From Terrimonas_A sp040509495 (GTDB lineage Bacteria; Bacteroidota; Bacteroidia; Chitinophagales; Chitinophagaceae): a stretch of DNA of 64,000 bases. The notes under the pieces are model-generated. The model did not search any database. It was not told the origin of the DNA and saw only the letters and a list, made by a program, of their open reading frames with translations. The translations under genes and the position numbers were made by a program. Location: assembly GCA_040509495.1 (NCBI GenBank), contig JBEVKW010000469.1, forward strand, positions 1 through 64,000. The letters run 5' to 3'. This document shows, piece after piece, positions 25,463 through 34,484 of this stretch; positions within the stretch are counted from its first letter, which is position 1, and the number at the start of each line of letters is the position of its first letter.

Positions 25463-28180
25463 TCAACGTAAATTCCCTTTAAACAAATACTTCCCCGCAC
25501 CAACCTCCACGACTACTGCATCTTTTTCACTCTTTATGTTTTTCAGATCCTTTACCAAACTTAAGGGCTTATCACTTTCCGTAAGCCCTTCTGCGGACAT
25601 CACCGGTACATATACAGTAGCTGTTGTATTCGGCGGCACTTCCACTTCCAGCACCAACTGCTTCCCGCTTACGCTCCAGTGAGAAGAAACTTTACCATAA
25701 TAAGTTTGCAGGCTCGCAGACACGTCTGTTAATCCTCCACCGATATGCGGCTTGATGCGGATATGTTTATACCCGGGCGCATCATCATACGTATCTATTC
25801 CTGCAGCCACCCGATACATCCAATCACCGATCGCTCCATAAGCGTAATGATTGAATGAATTCATCGATGCCGGTTCGAAACTGCCATCTGTCCTGATCCC
25901 GTTCCATCTTTCCCAGATAGTGGTCGCACCCATTTTCACCGGGTACAACCAGGAAGGATAACTTTCCTGCAACAGTAATTTATACGCCCAGTCGGTATAG
26001 CCGAACCTGCTCAACACATGACACAGGTAGGGCGTACCAAGAAATCCTGTGGTAAGATGTGTTCCATAGTCACTGATGTTGTCCACCAAACGCTTCGCCG
26101 CCTGTGTCCGCAGGTTTTCAGGAAGCATATCGAAATGTAATGCCAGCACATAGGCTGTTTGCGTGCTGGAAACAAGCCGTCCATTCGGCGTAACAAATTC
26201 TTTTACAAAAGCATCTTTGATCTTCTGAAGCAATGTTGTGTATGTTTGTTCATCATCTGCTTTACCCAGCACTTTCGCACTATTGATCATCAGCTGAACA
26301 GAATAAGCATAGAAACACTGCGCGATCAGGTTCTTGTCTGTTACCGCCGACCGGCCATCATTGTCATCAAAGGGACGATAGAATAACCAGTCGCCATAAT
26401 GATTTGCCTTATTACGCAGATCATTCGTCGTATTCTGTTGCATGTATTGCACCCACAATTTCATACTTGCATATTGTTGGGTGAGCATTGCTGTATCGCC
26501 GTAAGCGATGTACATTGTCCACGGAATGATCGTGATCGCATCGGCCCATCCGGTAGCTCCGGCTTCATTCTTGTTCAACACATCAGGAATAACGTGAGGG
26601 ATCTTTCCGTCGGCATGCTGGTCTGCCATTACATCTCTCAGCCATTTCGCAAAAAAGTTATCTACTTTACGATTGAATGAAGCGGTGCGGGCAAAGACCT
26701 GCGCGTCGCCGGTCCATCCGAGGCGTTCATCGCGCTGCGGACAATCGGTTGGCACATCCAGGAAATTTCCATTCTGCCCCCATTGAATATTATGCTGTAA
26801 CTGATTCAGCAATGAATGCGAAGAAGTGAACTCGCCTGTTGCCGGCATAGCTGAATATAACGCAACAGCAGTGATGTTCTCCGGCTTCAATTCGCCTGGA
26901 AATCCTTCTACCCGGATATAGCGAAATCCCTGGAAAGTAAAATGCGGATGAAAGGATTCTTCGTCTCCACCTTTTAATATATAAATGTTCTCCTGTTTGG
27001 CAACACGAAGATTTTCTGTATAGAAATTACCTGCTTTATCGAGTACTTCGGCATGATACAATTTAACCGAATCCCCGGCTTTACCTTTTACTTTCAGTTC
27101 AACAAACCCTGTAAGGTTCTGTCCGAAATCTGCCACCAACTCTCCTTTCGGCGTAGTAAAGATCTTAACAGGCTTAAAGGTTTCCTGCTTTTTAACCGGT
27201 TCGTTATATGTACCCACCAACGTGCTTTTAGGCAGATCAACCACCTGCACGCCATCCCAGCCAGCAGCGTCATATCCCGCCAATAACCAGCCTTTTTTTT
27301 CTTTGCGGGAATCATTGATCTCCCCGTGATAGATCTCTGAATACCGGACAGCTCCGAGAGATGATCTCCATGTTTCATCAGTCATAACAGTCTGAACCGT
27401 TCCATCGGCAAACGTGATCTTTAACTGCGCCAGTAAAGCCAGCTTGCTTCCGTACAGATTCTTGCTGTGCCATGCGATCTGCCCCCGGTACCAACCGCTT
27501 CCAAGATGCACACCAATAGCATTATTCCCCGACTGAACAAGATCAGTTACGTCATATACCTGGTATTGCAGCCGCTTATTAAAACTAGTCCAGCCCGGCG
27601 TAAGAAAATCATCACCTACTCTTTTCCCATTGATGAATGCTTCATACAAACCGTGAGAGGTGATGGATAATGTTGCATTACTGATCTTTTTTGAAGCGGT
27701 AAATGTGTTGCGGAACAAAGGGCTTGGCCGCATCACTTCATCTTCCGTACCTGAAGCGGAGATCCATTTCGCCTGCCAGTCGGACGACTGCAGCATACCC
27801 GTTTGCCAGAAAGCTGTTTCACTCCAGTTACTGCTACGGTTAAGATTGTCCCATATACGAACCTTCCAGAAGTATCTTTTCCCCGATTCAATTGGCTGCC
27901 CTCTGTATGGCACGTGAACGGATTGTTCAGACTTGATTTTTCCGCTATTGTAAACGATAGTCTTTTTACCACCCGATACAGTTTCAACAACAATCTCGTA
28001 AGCCGTCTGGAGTATGTTCCGCTGCGGAGAAGAAAGTTGCCAGGAGAAACGCGGCATTCTGTTATCAAGACCGATAGGATTGGTCCGGTTCTCACAAAGT
28101 GGATGTACAACGGAGACCTGTGAGAACGACACAACAGCGATTCCCAGGAGGGCAATCGATAATGACAGCAATTTCTTCAT
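25463..28180 (-). CDS. GH78 alpha-L-rhamnosidase
   Basis: This 905-aa exported enzyme (signal peptide about 1-20) removes terminal alpha-L-rhamnose. The N-terminal β-sandwich domains (PRFSWQLSS, WQAKWISA, LYEAFINGKRVGDDFLTPGWTS) are followed by the (α/α)6 barrel. The catalytic region shows CPQRDERLGWTGDAQ near residue 475, holding the general acid, and TTIWERWNG near 770, where the base glutamate is expected. It is the last gene of the minus-strand glycan locus. Its presence points to rhamnose-bearing substrates such as rhamnogalacturonan, other plant polymers or glycosides. Confidence 0.93.
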   Translation of the reverse strand: MKKLLSLSIALLGIAVVSFSQVSVVHPLCENRTNPIGLDNRMPRFSWQLSSPQRNILQTAYEIVVETVSGGKKTIVYNSGKIKSEQSVHVPYRGQPIESGKRYFWKVRIWDNLNRSSNWSETAFWQTGMLQSSDWQAKWISASGTEDEVMRPSPLFRNTFTASKKISNATLSITSHGLYEAFINGKRVGDDFLTPGWTSFNKRLQYQVYDVTDLVQSGNNAIGVHLGSGWYRGQIAWHSKNLYGSKLALLAQLKITFADGTVQTVMTDETWRSSLGAVRYSEIYHGEINDSRKEKKGWLLAGYDAAGWDGVQVVDLPKSTLVGTYNEPVKKQETFKPVKIFTTPKGELVADFGQNLTGFVELKVKGKAGDSVKLYHAEVLDKAGNFYTENLRVAKQENIYILKGGDEESFHPHFTFQGFRYIRVEGFPGELKPENITAVALYSAMPATGEFTSSHSLLNQLQHNIQWGQNGNFLDVPTDCPQRDERLGWTGDAQVFARTASFNRKVDNFFAKWLRDVMADQHADGKIPHVIPDVLNKNEAGATGWADAITIIPWTMYIAYGDTAMLTQQYASMKLWVQYMQQNTTNDLRNKANHYGDWLFYRPFDDNDGRSAVTDKNLIAQCFYAYSVQLMINSAKVLGKADDEQTYTTLLQKIKDAFVKEFVTPNGRLVSSTQTAYVLALHFDMLPENLRTQAAKRLVDNISDYGTHLTTGFLGTPYLCHVLSRFGYTDWAYKLLLQESYPSWLYPVKMGATTIWERWNGIRTDGSFEPASMNSFNHYAYGAIGDWMYRVAAGIDTYDDAPGYKHIRIKPHIGGGLTDVSASLQTYYGKVSSHWSVSGKQLVLEVEVPPNTTATVYVPVMSAEGLTESDKPLSLVKDLKNIKSEKDAVVVEVGAGKYLFKGNLR

Positions 28181-28250
28181 AGCAGTAAATTAGGTGAATG
28201 TTACCGGAAGGTAAGAAATTTGCCTCGCGCAGATCCCCGGACTGCACAGT

Positions 28251-30287
28251 TCATTTGAAGCTATCACCGATCCGCACTTTGATCGCATGCCCTCCTTCCG
28301 GCCTGGCTGCGGAGTTCACCACCATGATCTCTTTCTGATTATTCTGATATATAGACGGCCAGAGTGTTTTAGTCCAGGCCCGATTGGTCGTGTGCCAGTG
28401 CTTCCCATAATCATCGCTTACGGAAATATTACTCTTGTTGGACGTAACCACCAACCGTCCGTCGGTAAGAGACAGTATATACGGACCCGCCCACTGATTG
28501 GGGATCGGCGTACCCATACCGACGTTCCAGGTAAATCCATCTTTGCTGGTCTTGTAGTATACATTGCATTTCTCCGGACCGCAGACCTCATAGACTACGA
28601 TATACTGACCATTCTTCATCCTTGTCCATACCGGCATACCAGGTCTTGACTGCGGATGACCGGGCTCGTATGCCACCCAGATCTCCTCTCCCCATGTTTT
28701 CCCGAAGTCAGCAGATATTTTCTGTGAAATGATCTGGCTGTAAGATTGATCATCCGTCACATGTTTTTCACTCGCATACATTACTGCTAAACGTCCGTCG
28801 TGCAACATATAGAAATGCGGTTCGTATACGCCTTTATCGGGTTTTCCTAATTCTCCCGGCTTGCCTTCATTTGCATCGATCGTACTGAGTTTTGTCCAGC
28901 TAAGTCCATTATCCGTACTTCTATAGACATACAAACGGTAAGATTCCTGCCAGCGAACAGAACGGCAGGAAAGCAGGATGCTTTTATCCGGTAATTCGAT
29001 CAGTTGGGCATTATCGAGATCGCGGTCAGCATCAGTGATAATGGAGATCGCTTTCCAGTTCCGGCCATTATCATCACTGCGGGCGATTTCGAGTTCGAGC
29101 CCGCCACCAGGTTCTTTTGCATATCCATTATTGCGGCTGATCGTATAACCTGCCAGCCAGGTGTTTCGTTTGAGTGGAAGAAGGCGCCCGTATTGCGAAC
29201 CGTAACGCCCGTGACTTCTATCCTGCGTACCTCCGGCTTCAGTCACTTTACCTTTATCTTCAAACAACGGGATATTTCTTATGTCAATGGAATCCTTCCA
29301 TGTGATCGACGAACCCGGGTTTCGTTCAACAACAGGCCATCCGTTTTTGTATTCAAGCCGGTCGATTAAAAATACACGGATCTCTCCTGATACTTTTTCA
29401 CCCGGACTGGCTTGAATGGCATGATAGGCGATGTAACGATTCCCTTTCGCGTCTGTGATAACGGAATTATGCCCCGGGCCAATCCACTGCTCGTTCATTT
29501 CCAGCATTACGCTGCTGCCCGTTCCATTATATTCACCAAGTGTTGTGTACGGACCTTCGGCTTTATCAGCCCGCGCAACCAGTACGGCATAAGCGGGATC
29601 CGGCCCGCAACAATTATCACCGGAATAATAGAGATAGTATTTTCCTTTGTAATAATCAACCCATGCGCCTTCTACCAACTGGTCGTATTTCTTTTCCCGT
29701 TTGGGAAAGAGAAGATCTTTCGGCGCCGAACCCGGCTTAAAGGAGCTCCAGTCATCCGTCATCTCCTGTACTTTGATCGGTTTGAAAGCCGAGCCCCAAT
29801 ACAATAATTTCCTGCCTGTTACAGGATCAATAAAAGACATCGGATCAATATTGATAAAACTTTCACCGCATATCAGCGGCGTCCCTTTATCAGTGAACGG
29901 GCCTTCCGGCTGATCTGCGTAAGCAATTCCCAAACATTTACCGAGGGCTGTATCGATCGATTCAGCGGAATAGAACATCACATATTTCCTGATCTGCCCG
30001 TCATACATCACATGCGGTGCCCAGAAATCGTGACTACCCCAGGTTGGCTTTTGCGGCAGTGCGTCGCCAACAATGTTCCAGTTTTGAAGATCAGAACTGT
30101 ATGCTACCTGTATATGAATAGAGCCTCCGCGGCGATTCGGGTTAGTGGCATATGCGTAGTATTTTCCCTTTGCACGGATAACAGTAGGATCAGGAAAATC
30201 CTGGTCAAGCACAGGGTTGATGATCTTTTGCTGCGCGATTACTGACAAGGAGACGAGCGCACAGGCAAACAATAAAACAGCTTTCAT
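28251..30287 (-). CDS. GH43-type glycosidase fused to a BNR (sialidase/GH93-like) propeller
   Basis: This 678-aa protein with signal peptide holds two β-propellers. Residues about 20-335 are GH43-like (α-L-arabinofuranosidase / β-xylosidase clan): acids in DFPDPTVIRAKGKYYAYAT, NIDPMSF and VEGAWVDYYKGKYYLYYSG are the expected triad positions. Residues about 350-678 contain repeated Asp-box patterns (SDDNGRNW, STDNGLSW, SADFGKTWG, SDDYGKHW) of a sialidase-type propeller, the fold of GH93 exo-arabinanases. A pair acting on the same arabinan-like chain would be plausible. The second domain's substrate is inferred, not read directly. Confidence 0.8.
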   Translation of the reverse strand: MKAVLLFACALVSLSVIAQQKIINPVLDQDFPDPTVIRAKGKYYAYATNPNRRGGSIHIQVAYSSDLQNWNIVGDALPQKPTWGSHDFWAPHVMYDGQIRKYVMFYSAESIDTALGKCLGIAYADQPEGPFTDKGTPLICGESFINIDPMSFIDPVTGRKLLYWGSAFKPIKVQEMTDDWSSFKPGSAPKDLLFPKREKKYDQLVEGAWVDYYKGKYYLYYSGDNCCGPDPAYAVLVARADKAEGPYTTLGEYNGTGSSVMLEMNEQWIGPGHNSVITDAKGNRYIAYHAIQASPGEKVSGEIRVFLIDRLEYKNGWPVVERNPGSSITWKDSIDIRNIPLFEDKGKVTEAGGTQDRSHGRYGSQYGRLLPLKRNTWLAGYTISRNNGYAKEPGGGLELEIARSDDNGRNWKAISIITDADRDLDNAQLIELPDKSILLSCRSVRWQESYRLYVYRSTDNGLSWTKLSTIDANEGKPGELGKPDKGVYEPHFYMLHDGRLAVMYASEKHVTDDQSYSQIISQKISADFGKTWGEEIWVAYEPGHPQSRPGMPVWTRMKNGQYIVVYEVCGPEKCNVYYKTSKDGFTWNVGMGTPIPNQWAGPYILSLTDGRLVVTSNKSNISVSDDYGKHWHTTNRAWTKTLWPSIYQNNQKEIMVVNSAARPEGGHAIKVRIGDSFK

Positions 30288-30440
30288 CCTTTTTCAATTT
30301 GCAATTGTCAGGTAATAGTGAACAGGAGCATACAGATCCGGGAGGAAAGCGCAGATCACGACGCAGACACGCGGATAGCGGCCTTTTCTGAGCTGCGGTA
30401 AGCCGGGCGTTGACCACGCAGAAGACCTTTCCCGTAAACG

Positions 30441-31631
30441 TCAGTTCTTCCCGTTCGCTTCGCTGGTAAGCTTTGTGATGAATTCCACTTCTTTCTTTTT
30501 GTATGGCTTTCCATCTGTGTGGAAGATCTCATGGAACCACAATGCAGGATCGGAAGTATAGGTCTTCTCCCAACTGTCCCAGGCATATTTTGTCTGGCTC
30601 TTACCATCTACAAGGCCCCAGTTTATCGCTCCCACTTTGTATTTTTTTGCGATTGGAAGTGATGATTCAAAATAGCTGTTGTTTCCTCTGGCCATATATT
30701 CTGTGCAAATGATCGGACGGCCTAAAGGCTGCAGCCACTTGATGCGCTTTTCAAACTCTTCTCCGTTTTCATAATTGTGAAAGGAGATGATGTCAGATTC
30801 ATCCAATTGTATTTTCTCAATAGGCTTCAATTTACCGGGAGACGACCAGTCGCCCGCCCAAACGCCGCAGGTCAACGGCTGTGACGGATTTACGGAACGT
30901 GCCCAGGTAAATGTCTTTTGCAACAATGGAATCACATACCTGGTCTTATCCTGCAGCTCTACGTGACCGTATGCTGTGTTATTCGTATTATCCGGTTCAT
31001 TCCATACATCCCAGGCGAGTACACGCGCATCATTAGCGAATGCGGCGACCACTCCCTTGACGTATTTCTCAAGACGGGGTTGTTGCATTGAATCCAGTAA
31101 AGCATCATGCCCCGGGCTTTGCACCCAACCTGAGTTATGAACGAATGGTTTTGGTTCGCGCTGTTTACCAGGTTTGGGGAATGGATCCCAGCAGGAATCA
31201 AACAAAACAAAAACCGGTTTGATATGATGACGGCTGGCGATCACGAGGAATGTCTCCAACCTCTTCTGAAATCCATCCGCGTCCTGTTGCCACAAAAGAT
31301 CATGAAGATACACACGAACCGTGTTCATCCCGATCGCGGAAGCCCAGCCGAGCTCTCTGTTGATCGTTGCCGTATCAAACGTTTCTGCCTGGAACATCTC
31401 CAGTTCATTGATGGCTGTGCTCGGAATGAAATTGCAACCAACAAGCCAGGGTTGCTTCTCGTACCAGGCATTGGCCTGCTCTTTGGTCCAGATGCCGCGA
31501 CCAGCCGCCACTTCCTGCTGAACAGCTTCCTTCTTTTCACTTGTTTTCGCTTGTTCTTTGCACGAGGTAGACTGCATCAACAGTGCAGTGATCAATACGA
31601 GTCCGGAAAGTCGGATTAACTTCATATTCAT
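30441..31631 (-). CDS. GH5-like (clan GH-A) glycoside hydrolase lipoprotein
   Basis: This protein of about 396 aa has a lipoprotein signal (MQSTSC, Cys near 24), so it is probably anchored to the outer membrane surface. It is a TIM-barrel retaining hydrolase: the acid/base glutamate is in DVWNEPDN near residue 215 and the nucleophile in ICTEYMARG near 320. Similar Bacteroidota proteins are annotated endoxylanase or cellulase-family, often without proof. It sits between the two GH43-type genes and probably acts on the polymer before import. Confidence 0.82.
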   Translation of the reverse strand: MNMKLIRLSGLVLITALLMQSTSCKEQAKTSEKKEAVQQEVAAGRGIWTKEQANAWYEKQPWLVGCNFIPSTAINELEMFQAETFDTATINRELGWASAIGMNTVRVYLHDLLWQQDADGFQKRLETFLVIASRHHIKPVFVLFDSCWDPFPKPGKQREPKPFVHNSGWVQSPGHDALLDSMQQPRLEKYVKGVVAAFANDARVLAWDVWNEPDNTNNTAYGHVELQDKTRYVIPLLQKTFTWARSVNPSQPLTCGVWAGDWSSPGKLKPIEKIQLDESDIISFHNYENGEEFEKRIKWLQPLGRPIICTEYMARGNNSYFESSLPIAKKYKVGAINWGLVDGKSQTKYAWDSWEKTYTSDPALWFHEIFHTDGKPYKKKEVEFITKLTSEANGKN

Positions 31632-31684
31632 TATTTTTTCAGATTATTATTCGATTCGTTTAAATGCCGTTGCATACAACGGAT

Positions 31685-32677
31685 CTATTCTGTAATGATA
31701 AGGGGGATCTCCTTGAGCTGGCTGACCCGGAATACATCCACGCCATTTTCTCCGGCTACAAATCCGCAAGTGCTGAATAATGTTCTTCGTGGACCAACCT
31801 GTTGCGGGTTATTGTGTGCGTGGTAATACATCACCAGTTCATTGCCCAACTGTACGAAGGCGTTATGGCCTGTTCCCTGGATATTATCCGTTTTTGGAAT
31901 GACCGGGTTACCGGCAAATTTTGTGAACGGCCCTAGCGGCGAACCGGACGTTGCATATCCAACGTTATAGGCAGGGCTTCTGAAATCATTGGCTGTATAA
32001 AAAAGATAATACAGGTTTTTATGTTTCAGCATGGCCGGCGCTTCTGTTACCGGCCATTGCGCTCCGGAAACAATCTCCCATTGCTGGTTCTGCGCAATGC
32101 ATCTGACCACGGTATTTTCTTTGACCGATCTCCAATCGTCATTCAACTCCGCGCCAAAGGTTATATTGCCATTGTCAAACCTTACAAAATAGAGGTATGC
32201 CTTGCCATTGTCATCCAGGAACAAATGCGGATCTATTTCTTTCTCTGCATGCAGGGGTTGAAAAGCCGATTGTGTGAACGGACCCAGCGGAGAGCTGCTT
32301 GTTGCAACAGCAATATGTTCATTCGCGGTATAGAACATATAGAACAGATTGTTGCGGTAAAAAACTTCAGGCGCCCAGAATCCCGCAGTACCATAAGCCT
32401 GGCCTCTTGCGAGAGCCAGGCTATTACCCGCTTTGCCTACCGGACCTTCCCAGTTCTTTCCATCTGCCGATCGGTATACAGGGATCCCTGCATCTGAATT
32501 ATCGCCGGATGTTCCGTACAAATAATATGCGCCATCATGTTTCAGCACAAACGGATCCGCCAGCATCACCGGCAATGGTACAGGATCAGGAACAGGCTCA
32601 TTCTGCGCTTGCCTGTCCTTTGTGCACATGATCGCAGATAGCATGATGGCAATATAGATGAACATTGGTTTCTTCAT
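31685..32677 (-). CDS. GH43 family glycosidase
   Basis: This 330-aa exported five-bladed propeller has the likely base aspartate in LADPFVLKHDGAYYLYGT near residue 42, the pKa-modulating aspartate in EIDPHLF near 147, and the acid glutamate in VTEAPAMLKHKNLYYLFY near 212. The N-terminal segment ends in MCTKDRQ (a possible lipobox), so it may be lipid anchored. It probably releases arabinose or xylose units. It is the first enzyme gene after SusD. The 150-bp gap upstream holds short imperfect repeats of the ATCGACCAT type. Confidence 0.88.
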   Translation of the reverse strand: MKKPMFIYIAIMLSAIMCTKDRQAQNEPVPDPVPLPVMLADPFVLKHDGAYYLYGTSGDNSDAGIPVYRSADGKNWEGPVGKAGNSLALARGQAYGTAGFWAPEVFYRNNLFYMFYTANEHIAVATSSSPLGPFTQSAFQPLHAEKEIDPHLFLDDNGKAYLYFVRFDNGNITFGAELNDDWRSVKENTVVRCIAQNQQWEIVSGAQWPVTEAPAMLKHKNLYYLFYTANDFRSPAYNVGYATSGSPLGPFTKFAGNPVIPKTDNIQGTGHNAFVQLGNELVMYYHAHNNPQQVGPRRTLFSTCGFVAGENGVDVFRVSQLKEIPLIITE

Positions 32678-32774
32678 TTTATAAAAATTGATGATCAGGG
32701 GTCAATGGCCGGTGGCCGGATTACAGACCAGATCCGAAAAACAATTGCCGATCCTTTAATGTAAGCGCGGGATG

Positions 32775-32826
32775 CAATACCGCAACATCGATATCGACCA
32801 TTGAACATCGACCATACATCGAACAT
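32775..32826. repeat. Short imperfect direct repeats between susD-like and GH43 genes
   Basis: Repeated variants of ACATCGACCAT and ACATCGAACAT occur back to back (for example ATCGACCAT near 32793 and again near 32808). They resemble simple intergenic repeats seen in this phylum and have no known function. They may affect mRNA stability between SusD and the first hydrolase gene. Confidence 0.4.
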
Positions 32827-32829
32827 CTC

Positions 32830-34365
32830 TTAATACTTATCGTTCTGTTTCAGGTTCGGATTATTCAGAACTTCTGTTTGCGGTATGGGGAGCCGGACGT
32901 GTTTACCTACTACGAAGTTGTTGAAGTCCGGATCGCGTTGTGCCACTACTGAAACTTTTGCCGGTGATTCAAGATCACCCCAGCGCTTGAGATCAGCCCA
33001 GCGTACGCTTTCGCCACAGAGTTCAAGCATACGCTCCATTTTCAGGCGGTCGCGGAAGGCATCTTTATTAAGCAGAACAGCGGGATGAGCCGTGGCCAGC
33101 GGAGCCATGTTTGCCCGTGCACGAACAGTGTTCACATAACCAGCGGCTGTTGATGTCTGATCCAGTTCATTCAATACTTCGGCATACATCAGCAGCACGT
33201 CTGCATAACGTACCAGGCGAACATTATTCTGCGCAAAGTAGTCTTCATTTGAGCGGAAGTAGTCGCGCTGATACTTACGGAACCATGCCTCGTTCGCATT
33301 CCATTCCCAATTGCGCCCATATATCTTATCACCGAAGTCAGCAAACAATGCCGGGTAAAACAATGTGTAGCGCAAGCGTGGGTCAATTGCATTGGTTATT
33401 GTCTTTTCTTTCTTGAACTCATCCACCATCCAGTAGCGCGCCTGGCCATCACTCCAGCCAATACCGCGTGGGGCAAAGAACTGGGCGCGGTTATGTCCCA
33501 TGTTCTGATTAGGATCATCGCCGTCTCCTCCTTTGTTTACATCAGAGAACTGGATCTCAAAAACGGATTCTTTGTTATTCTCATTCGTATGGGTGAAGTT
33601 GTCCTGGAAGTTTGGCACGAGTTCATATTTGCCGGCGCCGGCACCTGTAATAAAATAATCGAGTGCTGTTTTCGCCTGTGGCCATTTACGTTGCTGCATG
33701 TATGTGCGTGCAAGAAATGCGTTGACGGCGCCTTTGTCCGGACGACCGACATTTGCCGCATCCCAACTCACCGGCAACACAGTTAATGCTTCCGTCAGAT
33801 CTTTTTCCACCTGTGCCCATACTTCCGTTAACGGCCGCTGTGCAGGTAGATCATCCGGCCTGGAAGGTTCCAGCACTACTGGAATATTTTCCCAAAGCAG
33901 GGCGGCATAGTAGTAATGCAGCGCACGAAGAAATTTTGCCTGTGCCAGTAACAACTCTTTCTTATTATTATCTGTAAAAGGAATTTCAGGTACATTAGCC
34001 AACACCTGGTTGCAGCGGAAGATCGCCTTGTATGTATCACGCCAGGTGATCGCATTTCCTTCCCAGAAGTTGTAGTTCACGTATTGAAAACGTGTCCAGT
34101 CGGCCAATTCGATCCATGGACTGTTACTGAATCCTTCATCAGAAGTAAGATCTAACCTGAAATAGATCCAGCGCGACCAGCCTCCGGGTTTATAGAACAT
34201 GGCGTAAGCTGCATTCACGCCTTTCTCTGCATCGCTTTCTGTTTTCCAGAATTGTTCTTCCGTGATCGTATTGGGATTATCCACGTTCAGCAGATCTTTT
34301 TTGCAGGATGGCATGAGCAGCACCATCATACTTATCGCGATCGTTAGTTTTATATACTGTTTCAT
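32830..34365 (-). CDS. SusD/RagB-type glycan-binding outer-membrane lipoprotein
   Basis: This 511-aa protein (ATG 34365, MKQYIKLTIA) has a lipobox at LMPSC (Cys about 22) and the family's TPR-like helical body, including FLRALHYYYAALLWENIPVV near residue 135 and the C-terminal RMLELCGESVRWADLKRWG block. It sits on the outer membrane surface as the lid of the SusC transporter and binds oligosaccharides. It follows susC-like by about 120 bp on the same strand. No SusE/SusF-like binding protein is encoded here. Confidence 0.95.
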   Translation of the reverse strand: MKQYIKLTIAISMMVLLMPSCKKDLLNVDNPNTITEEQFWKTESDAEKGVNAAYAMFYKPGGWSRWIYFRLDLTSDEGFSNSPWIELADWTRFQYVNYNFWEGNAITWRDTYKAIFRCNQVLANVPEIPFTDNNKKELLLAQAKFLRALHYYYAALLWENIPVVLEPSRPDDLPAQRPLTEVWAQVEKDLTEALTVLPVSWDAANVGRPDKGAVNAFLARTYMQQRKWPQAKTALDYFITGAGAGKYELVPNFQDNFTHTNENNKESVFEIQFSDVNKGGDGDDPNQNMGHNRAQFFAPRGIGWSDGQARYWMVDEFKKEKTITNAIDPRLRYTLFYPALFADFGDKIYGRNWEWNANEAWFRKYQRDYFRSNEDYFAQNNVRLVRYADVLLMYAEVLNELDQTSTAAGYVNTVRARANMAPLATAHPAVLLNKDAFRDRLKMERMLELCGESVRWADLKRWGDLESPAKVSVVAQRDPDFNNFVVGKHVRLPIPQTEVLNNPNLKQNDKY

Positions 34366-34484
34366 ATAGTGCAATTAGAGTTAGATGAATTGGTATGCGG
34401 GAAGAAATGTTTAATCGTTCAAAAGTGATGGATCGAGCTTCCGCAAGACTTATAAGCATTTAAACGATTAAACTTTTGAACTTC

